From positions 682,001-746,000 of the forward strand of contig JAXLYE010000001.1 in the NCBI GenBank assembly GCA_046351595.1: a DNA stretch of 64,000 nucleotides, in the 5' to 3' direction. Shown piece after piece: positions 24,757 through 33,370 of the stretch (the stretch's first letter is position 1; the number at the start of each line of letters is the position of its first letter). A program made the position numbers and the translations under genes. The notes beneath the pieces are model-generated. The model was not told the DNA's origin, did not search any database, and was given only the letters and a program-made list of their open reading frames with translations. The DNA is from JAXLYE01 sp046351595 (GTDB taxonomy: Bacteria > Myxococcota_A > Polyangia > Palsa-1104 > JAEUJZ01).

Positions 24757-25884
24757 TCAGGGACGGGCCGGCTGGGGGCGGCGGCCGCTGACCCACAGCA
24801 GCGCCAGCGCGCACAGCTCCAGGTAGCCGTGGAACAGCGCCAGCCGGAAGTAGCCGACGCGGGCCGCGAACAGGTCGCGCACCGCCCAGCCGAGCAGCGC
24901 CGCCATGGCCAGGCCGGCGCCGACGAGCAGCGGCATCCCGAGCTCGGCGCGCAGCGCGAGCGCGCTGGCGCGGAAGGTGCGGGGCGTCGGCCGCTCGCGA
25001 TCCTCTTCGGGGATGAGGCGCAGCCAGGTGCTGTAGTGCACACCCTGGGCGAAGCAGTAGAGCAGCACCAGCCGCGTCGCCAGCTCGGGCTCGAACATCG
25101 GCGCCAGCGCCTCGGCGTGCGCGTCCAGCGACAGCCCGGCCGGTCCCTGCCAGGCCAGGGCGCCCGCGAGCGGCCGCACCACCCCGAGCGCGAGCGCGCC
25201 CCCGGCGAGCGCGAACGCGAGCAGCGGCAGCACGTGCAGCCGCCCGCGCTGCGGCCGCCACAGCCACCACAGCAGCACCGCGACGGCGTTGTGGGCGTGC
25301 GCCAGCACGAGCTCCTGCTCGTAGAAGCCGCGGCGCAGGCCCCAGCCCAGGGCGGCGGCGACCAGCAGCACGCCCAGCCCCTTGCGCCAGGTCGCGCCCG
25401 GCCCCAGCACGAGCGCCGCCAGCACCGCGCACAGCCCCGCCGGCATGCCGGCGCCCAGGCCGGTCACCAAAAGCGGCAGCCCGATCCCGAGCGCCAGCCG
25501 CGCCCGCCGGTGCAGGCCCGGCCGCACGACGAGGTAGCGCAGGTCCGCGAGCAGGTGCGGCACGCCCAGCAAAAGCGGCGACAGCGCCAGCGTCCACAGC
25601 GGCAGGACGAGCGCGCAGGCGAGCGCCCCGAGCACGCCGACCAGGCCGCCGATCGCGACGCGCAGCTCCGGCCGCCGCATCAGCGGACCGATGCCGACCC
25701 GGCCCGGCCGCGACAGCGACCGCGCGAGCCGATCCAGGAGGCGCAGCCAGCGCCAGCGCAGCCCGTCCAGCCCGTCGAGGATCCCGGCGACCACGGCCGC
25801 GGGCGCGGCGACGGACAGCGCGGCGACGGCGGCGATCGGCGCGCGCCGCTCCCGCGATCCGTGGCCGCTACTGCCGAGCTGCAT
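24757..25884 (-). CDS. Polytopic membrane protein with conserved-looking histidines, unknown function
   Basis: The 375-residue protein has about eight to nine hydrophobic segments. Histidines occur at membrane edges: GVPHLLADLRYLVVRPGLHRR, LVLAHAHNAVAVLLWWLW, FAQGVHYSTWLRLIPEEDRERP and LALFHGYLELCALAL. This pattern recalls membrane metalloenzymes such as Brp/Blh-type dioxygenases or desaturase-like proteins, but no signature of a known family was found. It is convergent with the STAS-like gene and divergent from the nitrilase gene. TATGCT lies exactly six bases before the ATG. Confidence 0.55.
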   Translation of the reverse strand: MQLGSSGHGSRERRAPIAAVAALSVAAPAAVVAGILDGLDGLRWRWLRLLDRLARSLSRPGRVGIGPLMRRPELRVAIGGLVGVLGALACALVLPLWTLALSPLLLGVPHLLADLRYLVVRPGLHRRARLALGIGLPLLVTGLGAGMPAGLCAVLAALVLGPGATWRKGLGVLLVAAALGWGLRRGFYEQELVLAHAHNAVAVLLWWLWRPQRGRLHVLPLLAFALAGGALALGVVRPLAGALAWQGPAGLSLDAHAEALAPMFEPELATRLVLLYCFAQGVHYSTWLRLIPEEDRERPTPRTFRASALALRAELGMPLLVGAGLAMAALLGWAVRDLFAARVGYFRLALFHGYLELCALALLWVSGRRPQPARP

Positions 25885-25890
25885 CGGCTC

Positions 25891-25896
25891 AGCATA
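25891..25896 (-). promoter_or_regulatory. TATGCT -10-like element six bases before the membrane protein start
   Basis: On the minus strand TATGCT-GAGCCG-ATG. The geometry predicts a leaderless transcript starting at or beside the ATG at 25884. Confidence 0.45.
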
Positions 25897-25925
25897 TCGC
25901 CTCGGTGTTGCCCGGTGTAGCGGTG

Positions 25926-25931
25926 TATAGT
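25926..25931 (+). promoter_or_regulatory. TATAGT -10-like element of the nitrilase gene
   Basis: TATAGT lies 25 bases before the ATG at 25957, leaving room for the GAGGTGA ribosome-binding site at 25944-25950. A leadered transcript is therefore expected here. Confidence 0.4.
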
Positions 25932-25956
25932 CCGCCCCTCACACGAGGTGATCGAC

Positions 25957-26910
25957 ATGGCTTCGTCTTCGTCCCAATCCCCGTCTCAATCACCGTCTCA
26001 ATCAGCGGCGCCGGCACCGGGTCAGTCGCCAGGGGCCCGCACCGTGCGCTGCGGCCTGATCCAGATGGCCAACCCGATCAACGACGAGTCGCGCTCCGTC
26101 GCCGAGATCCAGGAGGCGATGTTCCAGAAGCACCTGCCCCTCATCGAGGAGGCCGGGCGCCGCGGCGTGCAGATCCTGTGCCTGCAGGAGATCTTCAACG
26201 GGCCGTACTTCTGCCCGTCGCAGAACCGCCGCTGGTACGACGCCGCCGAGCCGGTCCCCGGGCCCACCGTCGAGCGCCTGGCCCAGATCGCCAAGCGCTA
26301 CGGCATGGCCATGGTCGTCCCGGTCTACGAGCGCGCCATGCCCGGCGTCTACTACAACACCGCCGCGGTCCTCGACCACGACGGCACCTACCTGGGCAAG
26401 TACCGCAAGATCCACATCCCCGACTGCAACCCCGGCTTCTACGAGAAGTACTTCTTCCGCCCGGGCAACCTCGGCTACCCGGTGTTCAAGCTGTCCTCGG
26501 GCGTGACCATCGGCGTGTACATCTGCTACGACCGCCACTTCCCCGAGGGCGCGCGCGCGCTCGGCCTGCGCGGCGCCGAGATCGTATTCAACCCGTCGGC
26601 GACGGTGGCCGGCCTGTCGCAGTACCTGTGGAAGCTCGAGCAGCCGGCGCACGCGGTGGCCAACGGCTACTTCATGGGCTGCATCAACCGCGTCGGCACC
26701 GAGGCGCCCTGGAACATCGGCCGCTTCTACGGCTCGTCCTACTTCGTCGATCCCAAGGGCAGCTTCCTGGCCACCGCCAGCGAGGAGAAAGACGAGCTCG
26801 TCGTCGCCGACCTCGACCTGTCGGCGATCGAAGAGGTGCGGCGCACCTGGCAGTTCTTCCGCGACCGCCGCCCCGACACCTACGACGACCTCGTCGGCGA
26901 TCTGCCTTAG
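25957..26910 (+). CDS. Nitrilase-superfamily amidohydrolase, beta-ureidopropionase-like
   Basis: The start was placed at the ATG after GAGGTGA; the upstream GTG is less likely. The 317-residue protein has the Glu-Lys-Cys triad: E78 in LCLQEIFNGPYFCP, K151 in GKYRKIHIPD and C190 in GVYICYDRHFPEGAR. The sequence from NPGFYEKYFFRPGNLGYPVF to the end strongly resembles beta-ureidopropionase (N-carbamoyl-beta-alanine amidohydrolase), the last step of reductive pyrimidine breakdown. N-carbamoylputrescine amidase is the main alternative. The first 28 residues are a low-complexity S/Q/P tail. No dihydropyrimidinase gene lies next to it. Confidence 0.85.
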   Translation: MASSSSQSPSQSPSQSAAPAPGQSPGARTVRCGLIQMANPINDESRSVAEIQEAMFQKHLPLIEEAGRRGVQILCLQEIFNGPYFCPSQNRRWYDAAEPVPGPTVERLAQIAKRYGMAMVVPVYERAMPGVYYNTAAVLDHDGTYLGKYRKIHIPDCNPGFYEKYFFRPGNLGYPVFKLSSGVTIGVYICYDRHFPEGARALGLRGAEIVFNPSATVAGLSQYLWKLEQPAHAVANGYFMGCINRVGTEAPWNIGRFYGSSYFVDPKGSFLATASEEKDELVVADLDLSAIEEVRRTWQFFRDRRPDTYDDLVGDLP

Positions 26911-27030
26911 TCCGGCCCCATCGGCCGCGAACGGGCCTGCCCGGCCCGACGCCGGGGACCCCGGCCACGCCCAGAACCACGCCCAGAGAACCACGCTCGA
27001 GCCACGCTCGAACCAGGCCCGGAACCAAGA

Positions 27031-28653
27031 ATGAACCAGCCCGCCCCCGCCGACCGCGCACCGTCGAGCTCCGCCGAACAGGACCTGCATGATCTGGGCA
27101 GGGCGGCGCGGCGCGGCGCCGTGTTCATCCCGCTCGCCAAGCTGTGGTTCCTGATCTCGGGCCTGCTCTTGCAGCTCTTGCTGCCGCGCGCCCTCGGCAG
27201 CGCCGCGCTGTTCGGCGTGTGGACCCTGGTGCTCAGCTGGCTGTCGACGGTGAACAACGTCATCAACACCGCGACCATCCAGGCCGTGGCGCACTTCGCG
27301 GCGGCCGGCGGCGACGCGGTCGAGCGGGCCAAGGGCGCGGCGCTGAAGATGAACGCGCTCGTCGGCGGCGGCGCGGCGGTGCTGTTCTTCCTCGGCGCGC
27401 CGCTCATCGCCCGCTTCGAGCACGACGGCGAGCTGACCAACCACCTGCGCGTCGGCGCCGGCCTGATCCTGGCCTACAGCTTCTACGCGGTCTTCGTCGG
27501 TGCGGCCAACGGCGCGCGGCAGTTCCACAAGCAGGCCGCGCTCGACATGGCGTTCTCGACGACGCGCGTGGCGCTGGTGGTCGGCCTGGCCGCGGTGACG
27601 CACGCGACGCTGCCGGCGGTGGCGGGCTGGGTGCTGACCGCGGTGTTCCTGCTCGTCGTCGCGGCGATGGTCGTCGGCCTGCCGAAGCCGACGCCCGGGC
27701 CCGAGCTGCCTGTCTCGACGATGCGCCGCTACATCGTCTGGCTGGTGCTCTACCTCGGCGCGATCAACATCCTCATGTTCATCGATGGCTGGTGGCTCAA
27801 GCGGCTGTGCACCGAGGCGGCGGGGACGCAGCTCACGCCGCTCGAGGTGAAGCGCTCGGTCGACGCGCTGGTCGGCGTCTACGGCGCGGCGCAGACCGCG
27901 GCCCGCCTGCCCTACCAGCTGATCCTCGCGGTCGCCTTCATCGTCTTCCCGCTGCTCTCGGCGCCGGCGCTGCAGGCCGACCGCGCCCGCACCCGGCAGT
28001 ACATCACCGCGACCCTGCGCTACTCGCTGGTGGCGTCGCTGGCCATGGTGGTTGCGCTGGCGGTGCGGCCGCACGCGACGCTGCGCCTGCTCTACCCCGC
28101 CGAGTACGTCACCGGCGCGCCGGCGCTGGCGGTGCTGCTCGCGGCCTACGCCTGCTTCTCGCTGTTGTCGATCGTCGGCACCATCACCAACTCGCTCGGG
28201 CGCACGGTGCAGACGGCGGCGATCGGCGGCGTCACGGTGCTTTTGACCTGCGGCTCGGTGTACCTGGCCATCCAGCGCGCGCTGTCCGTTGGCGAGCAGC
28301 CGCTGCGCGCGGCCGCGCTCGGCCTGCTCGGTGGCATGGCGGCGGGCCTCGGCCTCAGCCTGATCTACCTGTGGACCGCGTTCCGCGCGACGGTGCCGCC
28401 GCTGACGCTCGTGCGCCTCTTGGCCGGCTTCGTGCTGGCGATGGCGCTGGGGCGGGTGTGGCCGGCGCCGGGCACGCCCGGGCTGCTTGGCAGCAAGATC
28501 GGCACGATCCTGTGCGCGGGCCTCAGCGCCGCGGTGTTCCTGGCGACGCAGCTCATCCTGCGCGAGCTGTCGGTGCGCGAGATCCTGTCGCTGCGCCGTC
28601 AGCGCAGCCAGGGCGGCGGCGGAGGCGAGCCAGGCGCGGCCCCGGCGGGGTAG
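27031..28653 (+). CDS. Polysaccharide-type flippase, MOP (MATE/Wzx/MurJ) superfamily
   Basis: The 540-residue inner-membrane protein has about 14 hydrophobic helices. It opens with RGAVFIPLAKLWFLISGLLLQLLLPRALGSAALFGVWTLVLSW, the N-terminal signature of Wzx-like flippases in which a substrate-binding helix follows an L-P-R-x-L-G-x-x-x-F/Y-G turn. MFIDGWWLKRL in the middle and LLYPAEYVTGAPALAVLLAAYACFSLLSI in the second half match the same fold. It probably flips a lipid-linked glycan. No polysaccharide genes are adjacent, so the substrate is unknown. Confidence 0.8.
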   Translation: MNQPAPADRAPSSSAEQDLHDLGRAARRGAVFIPLAKLWFLISGLLLQLLLPRALGSAALFGVWTLVLSWLSTVNNVINTATIQAVAHFAAAGGDAVERAKGAALKMNALVGGGAAVLFFLGAPLIARFEHDGELTNHLRVGAGLILAYSFYAVFVGAANGARQFHKQAALDMAFSTTRVALVVGLAAVTHATLPAVAGWVLTAVFLLVVAAMVVGLPKPTPGPELPVSTMRRYIVWLVLYLGAINILMFIDGWWLKRLCTEAAGTQLTPLEVKRSVDALVGVYGAAQTAARLPYQLILAVAFIVFPLLSAPALQADRARTRQYITATLRYSLVASLAMVVALAVRPHATLRLLYPAEYVTGAPALAVLLAAYACFSLLSIVGTITNSLGRTVQTAAIGGVTVLLTCGSVYLAIQRALSVGEQPLRAAALGLLGGMAAGLGLSLIYLWTAFRATVPPLTLVRLLAGFVLAMALGRVWPAPGTPGLLGSKIGTILCAGLSAAVFLATQLILRELSVREILSLRRQRSQGGGGGEPGAAPAG

Positions 28654-28808
28654 GTCGGCAAAACCGCGACGCGCCTTAGGAAGTTGCATATCATCCGGCG
28701 CGAGCATCCAAGTCTCAGCCCGTCCGTTCGCCTGCCCGCTCCGCGCTCAGGAACCCGGGCCCAGACCCTCTCGCACAAGCTCAAGGCAAAACGCTCAAGG
28801 AGGACTCC

Positions 28809-29462
28809 ATGAACCGGCTGCTCTCTGTTGTCTCCGGCACCGCCCTCTTGTCGCTGCTCGCGTCGCCGCTCGTCGCGCGCGCCAGCACCTGGGAGATCGA
28901 CTCCGCGCACTCGTCGGCGCAGTTCTCGGTGCGCCACCTCATGGTCTCCAACGTGCGCGGCGAGTTCGGCAAGGTCGCGGGCACCGTGAACCTCAACGAC
29001 TCCGACCCCACCAAGTCGACGGTCGAGGTCGAGATCGACGCCACGTCGATCAATACGCGCGAGGCCAAGCGCGACGAGCACCTGCGCTCGCCCGACTTCT
29101 TCGACGTCGCCAAGTTCCCCAAGATTTCCTTCAAGTCGACGCAGATCAGCAAGGTCACCGACGGCAAGTACTCGGTCGTCGGCAACCTGACGATCCACGG
29201 CGTCACCAAGCCGGTCACGCTGACCACCGAGCTGTCGCCCGAGATCAAGGACCCCTGGGGCAACGTCAAGCGCGGCGGCACCGCCACCACCACCGTCAAC
29301 CGCAAGGACTTCGGCCTGACCTGGAACAAGGCGCTGGAGACCGGCGGCGTGGTCGTCGGTGACGCGGTGAACATCGTCGTCGACGTCGAGCTGGCGCGCA
29401 AGGGCGACAAGCCCGAGGGGCCGGCCGGCGCCAAGCCCGTGCCCAAGCCGGCAGCCAAGTAG
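28809..29462 (+). CDS. YceI-family periplasmic protein
   Basis: The 217-residue product follows an AAGGAGG ribosome-binding site. It has a signal peptide cleaved near VARAS and the YceI lipocalin-like fold: TWEIDSAHSSAQFSVRHLMVSNVRGEF, EVEIDATSINTREAKRDEHLRSPDFFDVAKFP, IHGVTKPVTLTTEL and RKDFGLTWNKALETGGVVVGDAVNI. YceI proteins bind isoprenoid or amide lipids in the periplasm. An alanine/proline/lysine tail of about 18 residues extends past the domain. Confidence 0.93.
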   Translation: MNRLLSVVSGTALLSLLASPLVARASTWEIDSAHSSAQFSVRHLMVSNVRGEFGKVAGTVNLNDSDPTKSTVEVEIDATSINTREAKRDEHLRSPDFFDVAKFPKISFKSTQISKVTDGKYSVVGNLTIHGVTKPVTLTTELSPEIKDPWGNVKRGGTATTTVNRKDFGLTWNKALETGGVVVGDAVNIVVDVELARKGDKPEGPAGAKPVPKPAAK

Positions 29463-29586
29463 GCGGTTACGTAGGCGGTCGCGTAGGCGACGTGGGCGCG
29501 GCGGCCGATCGCGATCGGGCCCGGTCTTGAGCGCCTGCGGCCGAGGCGGCTTTTGCCAAACCTGCGCCGGGCCTCAAACTTTTCGG

Positions 29587-29615
29587 TTGACGTGCCCGCG
29601 GAAGACCGATAGATA
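29587..29615 (+). promoter_or_regulatory. Sigma-70-type promoter for tRNA-Val
   Basis: TTGACG (29587-29592) and TAGATA (29610-29615) are separated by exactly 17 bases, close to the vegetative consensus. Transcription would begin near 29622, about 90 bases before the tRNA, and could continue into rpmI. Confidence 0.65.
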
Positions 29616-29711
29616 GACCTGACCTGCTCAACGGCAGGACGGTGTTTCCGCGGTGTCCCGACCGTCAACCGGGACCCTCGCCAAAAGCGAGGCAGACGCG
29701 GGACACTGAAC

Positions 29712-29783
<72 letters not shown>

Positions 29784-29864
29784 CAAAAAGAGCGGTCAAC
29801 CTGCTCTTCTCCGTCGAGAAACTCAGCAAGAGGCTCGCCGGGGCGACCTCTCGGAGAACTTCAC

Positions 29865-30065
29865 ATGCCTAAGATCAAGACCCACTCGGCCGCCAAGAAG
29901 CGCTTCAAGCGCACGGGCAACGGGCACTTCAAGCACAAGCAGGCTCACAAGAGCCACCTCTTGACGCACGAGTCGAGCAAGCGAAAGCGCAAGCTCCGCG
30001 GCAACAAGGTCGTGCACAAGAGCAACGAGAAGCAGATCCGCGAGCTCCTGCCCTACTCGGGCTGA
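29865..30065 (+). CDS. rpmI: 50S ribosomal protein L35
   Basis: The 66-residue basic protein starts MPKIKTHSAAKKRFKRTGNGHFKH and matches L35 throughout (SHLLTHESSKRKRKLRG, VHKSNEKQIRELLPY). In most bacteria rpmI lies between infC and rplT. Here it stands alone, 81 bases after a tRNA gene, and is convergent with an L,D-transpeptidase gene. Autoregulation through an infC leader is therefore not available at this locus. Confidence 0.97.
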   Translation: MPKIKTHSAAKKRFKRTGNGHFKHKQAHKSHLLTHESSKRKRKLRGNKVVHKSNEKQIRELLPYSG

Positions 30066-30081
30066 GCAGCGGCCTTCTCGA

Positions 30082-30097
30082 TAGGCCCGCGGGCCTA
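30082..30097. terminator. Palindromic hairpin between convergent rpmI and L,D-transpeptidase genes
   Basis: TAGGCCCGCGGGCCTA is a perfect 16-base palindrome starting 17 bases after the rpmI stop and including the stop codon of the opposing gene. It probably serves both directions. Confidence 0.55.
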
Positions 30098-30949
30098 CTT
30101 CACAGCTTCAGAAGCGACGAGCTCTGGCGGTAACCGCCAGGGCTTTTGTATTTTGGCCAGGACGTCGGCCGGCAGCTGCACCAGCAGCGGCTGCTTCGCC
30201 GGGTCCAGCCAGCGCAGCACCGTCAGCAGCTCCGCCTCGCGCAGCGCCGTGCAGCCCGCGGTCGGACCCTCGGGAGCCGGCGCCACGTGCAGGAAGATGC
30301 AGCTCCCGGCCCCGGGCAGCGGGCGATCCATGTTGTAGCGCAGCACCGCCAGGTATCGGTAGTGCTCCGTCGGCAGCCGCAGCTCCTCGGCCGAGCGCCA
30401 GGGCGGCAGCCCCGAAGGCGGCGCCACGGCGAGCTGGCCGTACTCGCGCGCCTGCGGGTCGTCGACACAGCGATCGTGCGGCCCGGCCTGGTGATAGGTC
30501 AGCCGCACGCCCGGAGGCGGCTCCGGCGCGTAGCCCCACATCTCGCCGATCGGCAGGATGCCGGCCGGCGAGCGCCCGTCGCCTTCGCGCTTGCGCGGCC
30601 CCGGCAGCGGCGGCTCCGGCGCGCCCGCGTCGCTGCGCCAGGCCAGTCCGTGGCGGCCCAGCCACACCGGCAGCGGCGGCCCGATCCGAACGAAGCGCTG
30701 GCCCGGGCCCGGGCGGGAGAGGCGCACCAGCTCGCCGCGCGGGCTGTCCCACGAGGGCGACGTCACCAACAAGAGCTGCGCCGCATCACGCAGCGGATCC
30801 GCTGACGCCGCCGGCCGCTGCGCTCGAGCTGCCTGCCCGGGCGACGGGGCGGGCTGTGTCGCGGCGACCGGCGCGGGCTGCGCGACAGCGGGCCGCGCCG
30901 CGGAAGAAACGATCAGCGCCGCCGCGCCGAGCCAGAGCCGCTCTGTCAT
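30095..30949 (-). CDS. L,D-transpeptidase (YkuD family), secreted
   Basis: The 284-residue protein has a signal peptide ending near PAVAQ and a variable A/P/Q-rich region. The catalytic segment is GSCIFLHVAPAPEGPTAGCTAL, with H221 and the nucleophile C233 in the H-x(11)-C arrangement expected of L,D-transpeptidases. EGDGRSPAGILPIGEMWG earlier also fits the family (COG3786-like). These periplasmic enzymes make 3-3 peptidoglycan cross-links or attach lipoproteins. TAAGAT lies six bases before the ATG. Confidence 0.82.
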   Translation of the reverse strand: MTERLWLGAAALIVSSAARPAVAQPAPVAATQPAPSPGQAARAQRPAASADPLRDAAQLLLVTSPSWDSPRGELVRLSRPGPGQRFVRIGPPLPVWLGRHGLAWRSDAGAPEPPLPGPRKREGDGRSPAGILPIGEMWGYAPEPPPGVRLTYHQAGPHDRCVDDPQAREYGQLAVAPPSGLPPWRSAEELRLPTEHYRYLAVLRYNMDRPLPGAGSCIFLHVAPAPEGPTAGCTALREAELLTVLRWLDPAKQPLLVQLPADVLAKIQKPWRLPPELVASEAVK

Positions 30950-30955
30950 GCCCGC

Positions 30956-30961
30956 ATCTTA
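30956..30961 (-). promoter_or_regulatory. TAAGAT -10-like element six bases before the L,D-transpeptidase start
   Basis: Minus-strand order TAAGAT-GCGGGC-ATG, with no ribosome-binding site, points to a leaderless mRNA. Confidence 0.45.
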
Positions 30962-31049
30962 TGCGGCGCGCGGCCCCGGGGCGAACAGCGGTCGCGGATC
31001 ATCTGGAACGCGGCGCAACCACGAGGGTCCGGCGCGCCGGGCCGCGGGG

Positions 31050-31055
31050 TAGACT
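31050..31055 (+). promoter_or_regulatory. TAGACT -10-like element six bases before the oxidase start
   Basis: TAGACT-CGCGCC-ATG places the expected transcription start on the initiator codon at 31062. Confidence 0.45.
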
Positions 31056-31061
31056 CGCGCC

Positions 31062-32291
31062 ATGCAGCGCGGCTTTGATGTCATCGTGCTCGGGCTCGGC
31101 GGCATGGGCAGCGCCGCCGCCTACCACCTCGCGCGGCGCGGCCTGCGGGTGCTCGGGCTCGAGCGCTTCACACCGGGCCACCCGCACGGCTCCAGCCACG
31201 GCCGCTCGCGGGTCACGCGCACCGCCTACTTCGAAGATCCCGAATACGTCCCGCTGCTCGTGCGCGCCTGGGAGCTGTGGCTCGACCTCGGCCGCGAGGC
31301 GGGGCAGCCGATCCTCACGCCGACCGGCGGGCTGATGATCGGCCCGAGCGGCTGCGGCCTCGTCGAGGGCAGCCTGCGCAGCGCGCGCACGCACGGGCTG
31401 CGGCACGAGCTGCTCGATGCCGCGTCCCTGCGCCGCCGCTACCCCGAGCTCCGCCCGGAGCCCGACACGGTGGCGCTGCTCGACGAGCAGGCCGGCCTGG
31501 TCGACCCCGAGGCGAGCGTGCGCGCGCACCTCGCGGGAGCCCAGGCCGCGGGCGCCGAGCTGCGCTTCACCGAGCCGGTGACCGCGTGGTCCGCGTCCCC
31601 GCGCGGCGACCGCGTGCGCGTCGAGACCGCGGCCGGGACCTACGAGGCCGGCCGGCTGGTGCTGGCGCCGGGGCCGTGGGCGCCGTCGGTGCTCGCCGAG
31701 CTCGCGCTGCCGCTGCGGCTGCAGCGCCAGGTGCTGTACTGGTTCGATCCGCCCGGCGGTGTCACGCCCTTCCTAATCGATCGCTTTCCGGTCTACATCT
31801 GGGAGGCGGCGCCGGACCGCCACTTCTACGGCTTCCCGCACCAGCCCGGCCCGCCCGGCGGCGTCAAAGTCGCCTTCTTCTACAGCCCGGCCAGCGGCGA
31901 GACCGAGCGCGACGCGGCTCGCGCGGTGCGCGACGAGCCGGCCACCCCCGAGGCCACCGACCGCAGCGTGCACCCCGACGAGGTCGCGGCCATGCGCCGC
32001 TGCGTCGCCGCGCACATCCCCGCGCTCGACGGGCCGCTGCTCGCCGCCGCCACCTGCCTGTACACGGTCACGCCGGACCACCACTTCGTGATCGCGCTCC
32101 ACCCGCGGCATCCGAACGTCGTGGTCGCCTCGCCGTGCTCGGGCCACGGCTTCAAGTTCGTGCCGGTCGTCGGCGAGATCCTGGCCGACCTGGCGGTGCA
32201 CGGGACCACGTCGCACCCCATCGGCCTGTTCCGCCCCGAGCGATTTGCGACCGGTCGAAACGTTGCAGCGGACCGCGAAAAAGCGGGCTAA
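31062..32291 (+). CDS. solA: N-methyl-L-tryptophan/sarcosine oxidase-type FAD enzyme
   Basis: The 409-residue flavoprotein begins FDVIVLGLGGMGSAAAYHLARRGLRVLGLERF, the FAD-binding motif of monomeric sarcosine and N-methyltryptophan oxidases, followed by GSSHGRSRVTRTAYFEDPEYVPLL. Near residue 359 the SPCSGHGFKF motif supplies the cysteine that binds FAD covalently in this family. It oxidatively demethylates N-methyl amino acids, giving formaldehyde and hydrogen peroxide; the exact substrate is uncertain. The DUF1513 gene starts ten bases downstream. Confidence 0.85.
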   Translation: MQRGFDVIVLGLGGMGSAAAYHLARRGLRVLGLERFTPGHPHGSSHGRSRVTRTAYFEDPEYVPLLVRAWELWLDLGREAGQPILTPTGGLMIGPSGCGLVEGSLRSARTHGLRHELLDAASLRRRYPELRPEPDTVALLDEQAGLVDPEASVRAHLAGAQAAGAELRFTEPVTAWSASPRGDRVRVETAAGTYEAGRLVLAPGPWAPSVLAELALPLRLQRQVLYWFDPPGGVTPFLIDRFPVYIWEAAPDRHFYGFPHQPGPPGGVKVAFFYSPASGETERDAARAVRDEPATPEATDRSVHPDEVAAMRRCVAAHIPALDGPLLAAATCLYTVTPDHHFVIALHPRHPNVVVASPCSGHGFKFVPVVGEILADLAVHGTTSHPIGLFRPERFATGRNVAADREKAG

Positions 32292-32294
32292 GGT
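32289..32294 (+). promoter_or_regulatory. TAAGGT -10-like element six bases before the DUF1513 start
   Basis: TAAGGT-CCGCGC-ATG begins inside the stop codon of the oxidase gene. The six-base spacer is identical to that before the gene at 45492. Confidence 0.4.
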
Positions 32295-32300
32295 CCGCGC

Positions 32301-33332
32301 ATGGGCGGAAAGGGTTTCATCCTCGGTGGCGGCGGCTTCATGGACGGCGGCGCGCCGCGCTTCGTGCTGGCCCTGCTCGACCTCGATGCGCCGTCGCCCG
32401 CGGCCGAGCTGATCACGCTGCCGTTCCTGCCGCACGGCATCGTCATCGACCCGCGCGATCCGGGCCGCGCCGCGGTCTTCGAGAAGAAGGGGCCGGGCGC
32501 CTGCCTCGTCGACCTGCGGGCGCGCCGGGTGATCCAGCCGCTGCCGACGGTGGCGACGCGGCGGTTCTACGGCCACGGCGCGTTCTCGGCGGACGGCTCG
32601 CTCTTGTACGCGACCGAGTCCCAGCTCGATCGGCGCTTCGCCGGCGTGCTGGTGGTGCGCGACGCGCAGACGCTCAAGGAGCTGGGCACGGTGCCGACGC
32701 ACGGCACGGCGCCGCACGACTGCCTGCTGCTCGACGACGGCAAGACGATGGTGGTGGCCAACGGCGGCGGGCCCATAAGCGCGGACGACGAGCCCGCGAG
32801 CGTGACCTACGTCGACCTTTCGACCGAGCGGCTGCTCGACGAGGTGCGGCTCGACTCGCCGCGCATAAACACTGGCCACGTGGCGGTGACCGGCCGCGGC
32901 GATCTGGCCGTGGTGTCGGCGCCGCGCGACGGGCTGCCGTCGCCCAACCAGCAGCTCGGCGCGGTGACGCTGCGCCCGCGCGGCGGCGCGACCAAGACCC
33001 TGCAAGCGCCCGCGCACGTGGTCCGGCGCATGCTCGGCGAGACGCTCTCGGTCGTCATCAACGAGGCCGACCGCGTGGTGCTGGCGACGCACCCGCTCGG
33101 CAACTGCGTGTCGATGTGGCGGCTCGACGACGGCGAGTGCCTGGGCACGCTCGAGCTCGCGGGCCCGCGCGGCATCACCCGCACCCTCGACGGCGCCTGG
33201 TACGTGGTCAGCCACCTCGCCGACAGCAGCGTGCGCCTGACCGCGTTCTCGACCGAGACGCGCGCGCCCGTCGGCCTCCACATCGACCCAAGCTACACCA
33301 GCGGCTCGCACCTGTTCGCGCACGCGCTGTAG
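32301..33332 (+). CDS. DUF1513-type beta-propeller protein
   Basis: The 343-residue product has repeated propeller-like strands: LPHGIVIDPRDPGRAAVFEKKGPGA, YGHGAFSADGSLLYATESQ, GVLVVRDAQTLKELG, APHDCLLLDDGKTMVVANGG and YVDLSTERLLDEVRL. This order, with H-G-I and P-H-D motifs, matches DUF1513 proteins. They are usually periplasmic, but here no export signal is evident at the glycine-rich N-terminus (GGKGFILGGGGFMDGG). In other bacteria the family often accompanies iron-uptake genes; the neighbours here do not support that role. Confidence 0.75.
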   Translation: MGGKGFILGGGGFMDGGAPRFVLALLDLDAPSPAAELITLPFLPHGIVIDPRDPGRAAVFEKKGPGACLVDLRARRVIQPLPTVATRRFYGHGAFSADGSLLYATESQLDRRFAGVLVVRDAQTLKELGTVPTHGTAPHDCLLLDDGKTMVVANGGGPISADDEPASVTYVDLSTERLLDEVRLDSPRINTGHVAVTGRGDLAVVSAPRDGLPSPNQQLGAVTLRPRGGATKTLQAPAHVVRRMLGETLSVVINEADRVVLATHPLGNCVSMWRLDDGECLGTLELAGPRGITRTLDGAWYVVSHLADSSVRLTAFSTETRAPVGLHIDPSYTSGSHLFAHAL

Positions 33333-33370
33333 CCGGCCCGCGCCCGCGGCTCGACGGCGAGCGGGCCCGG

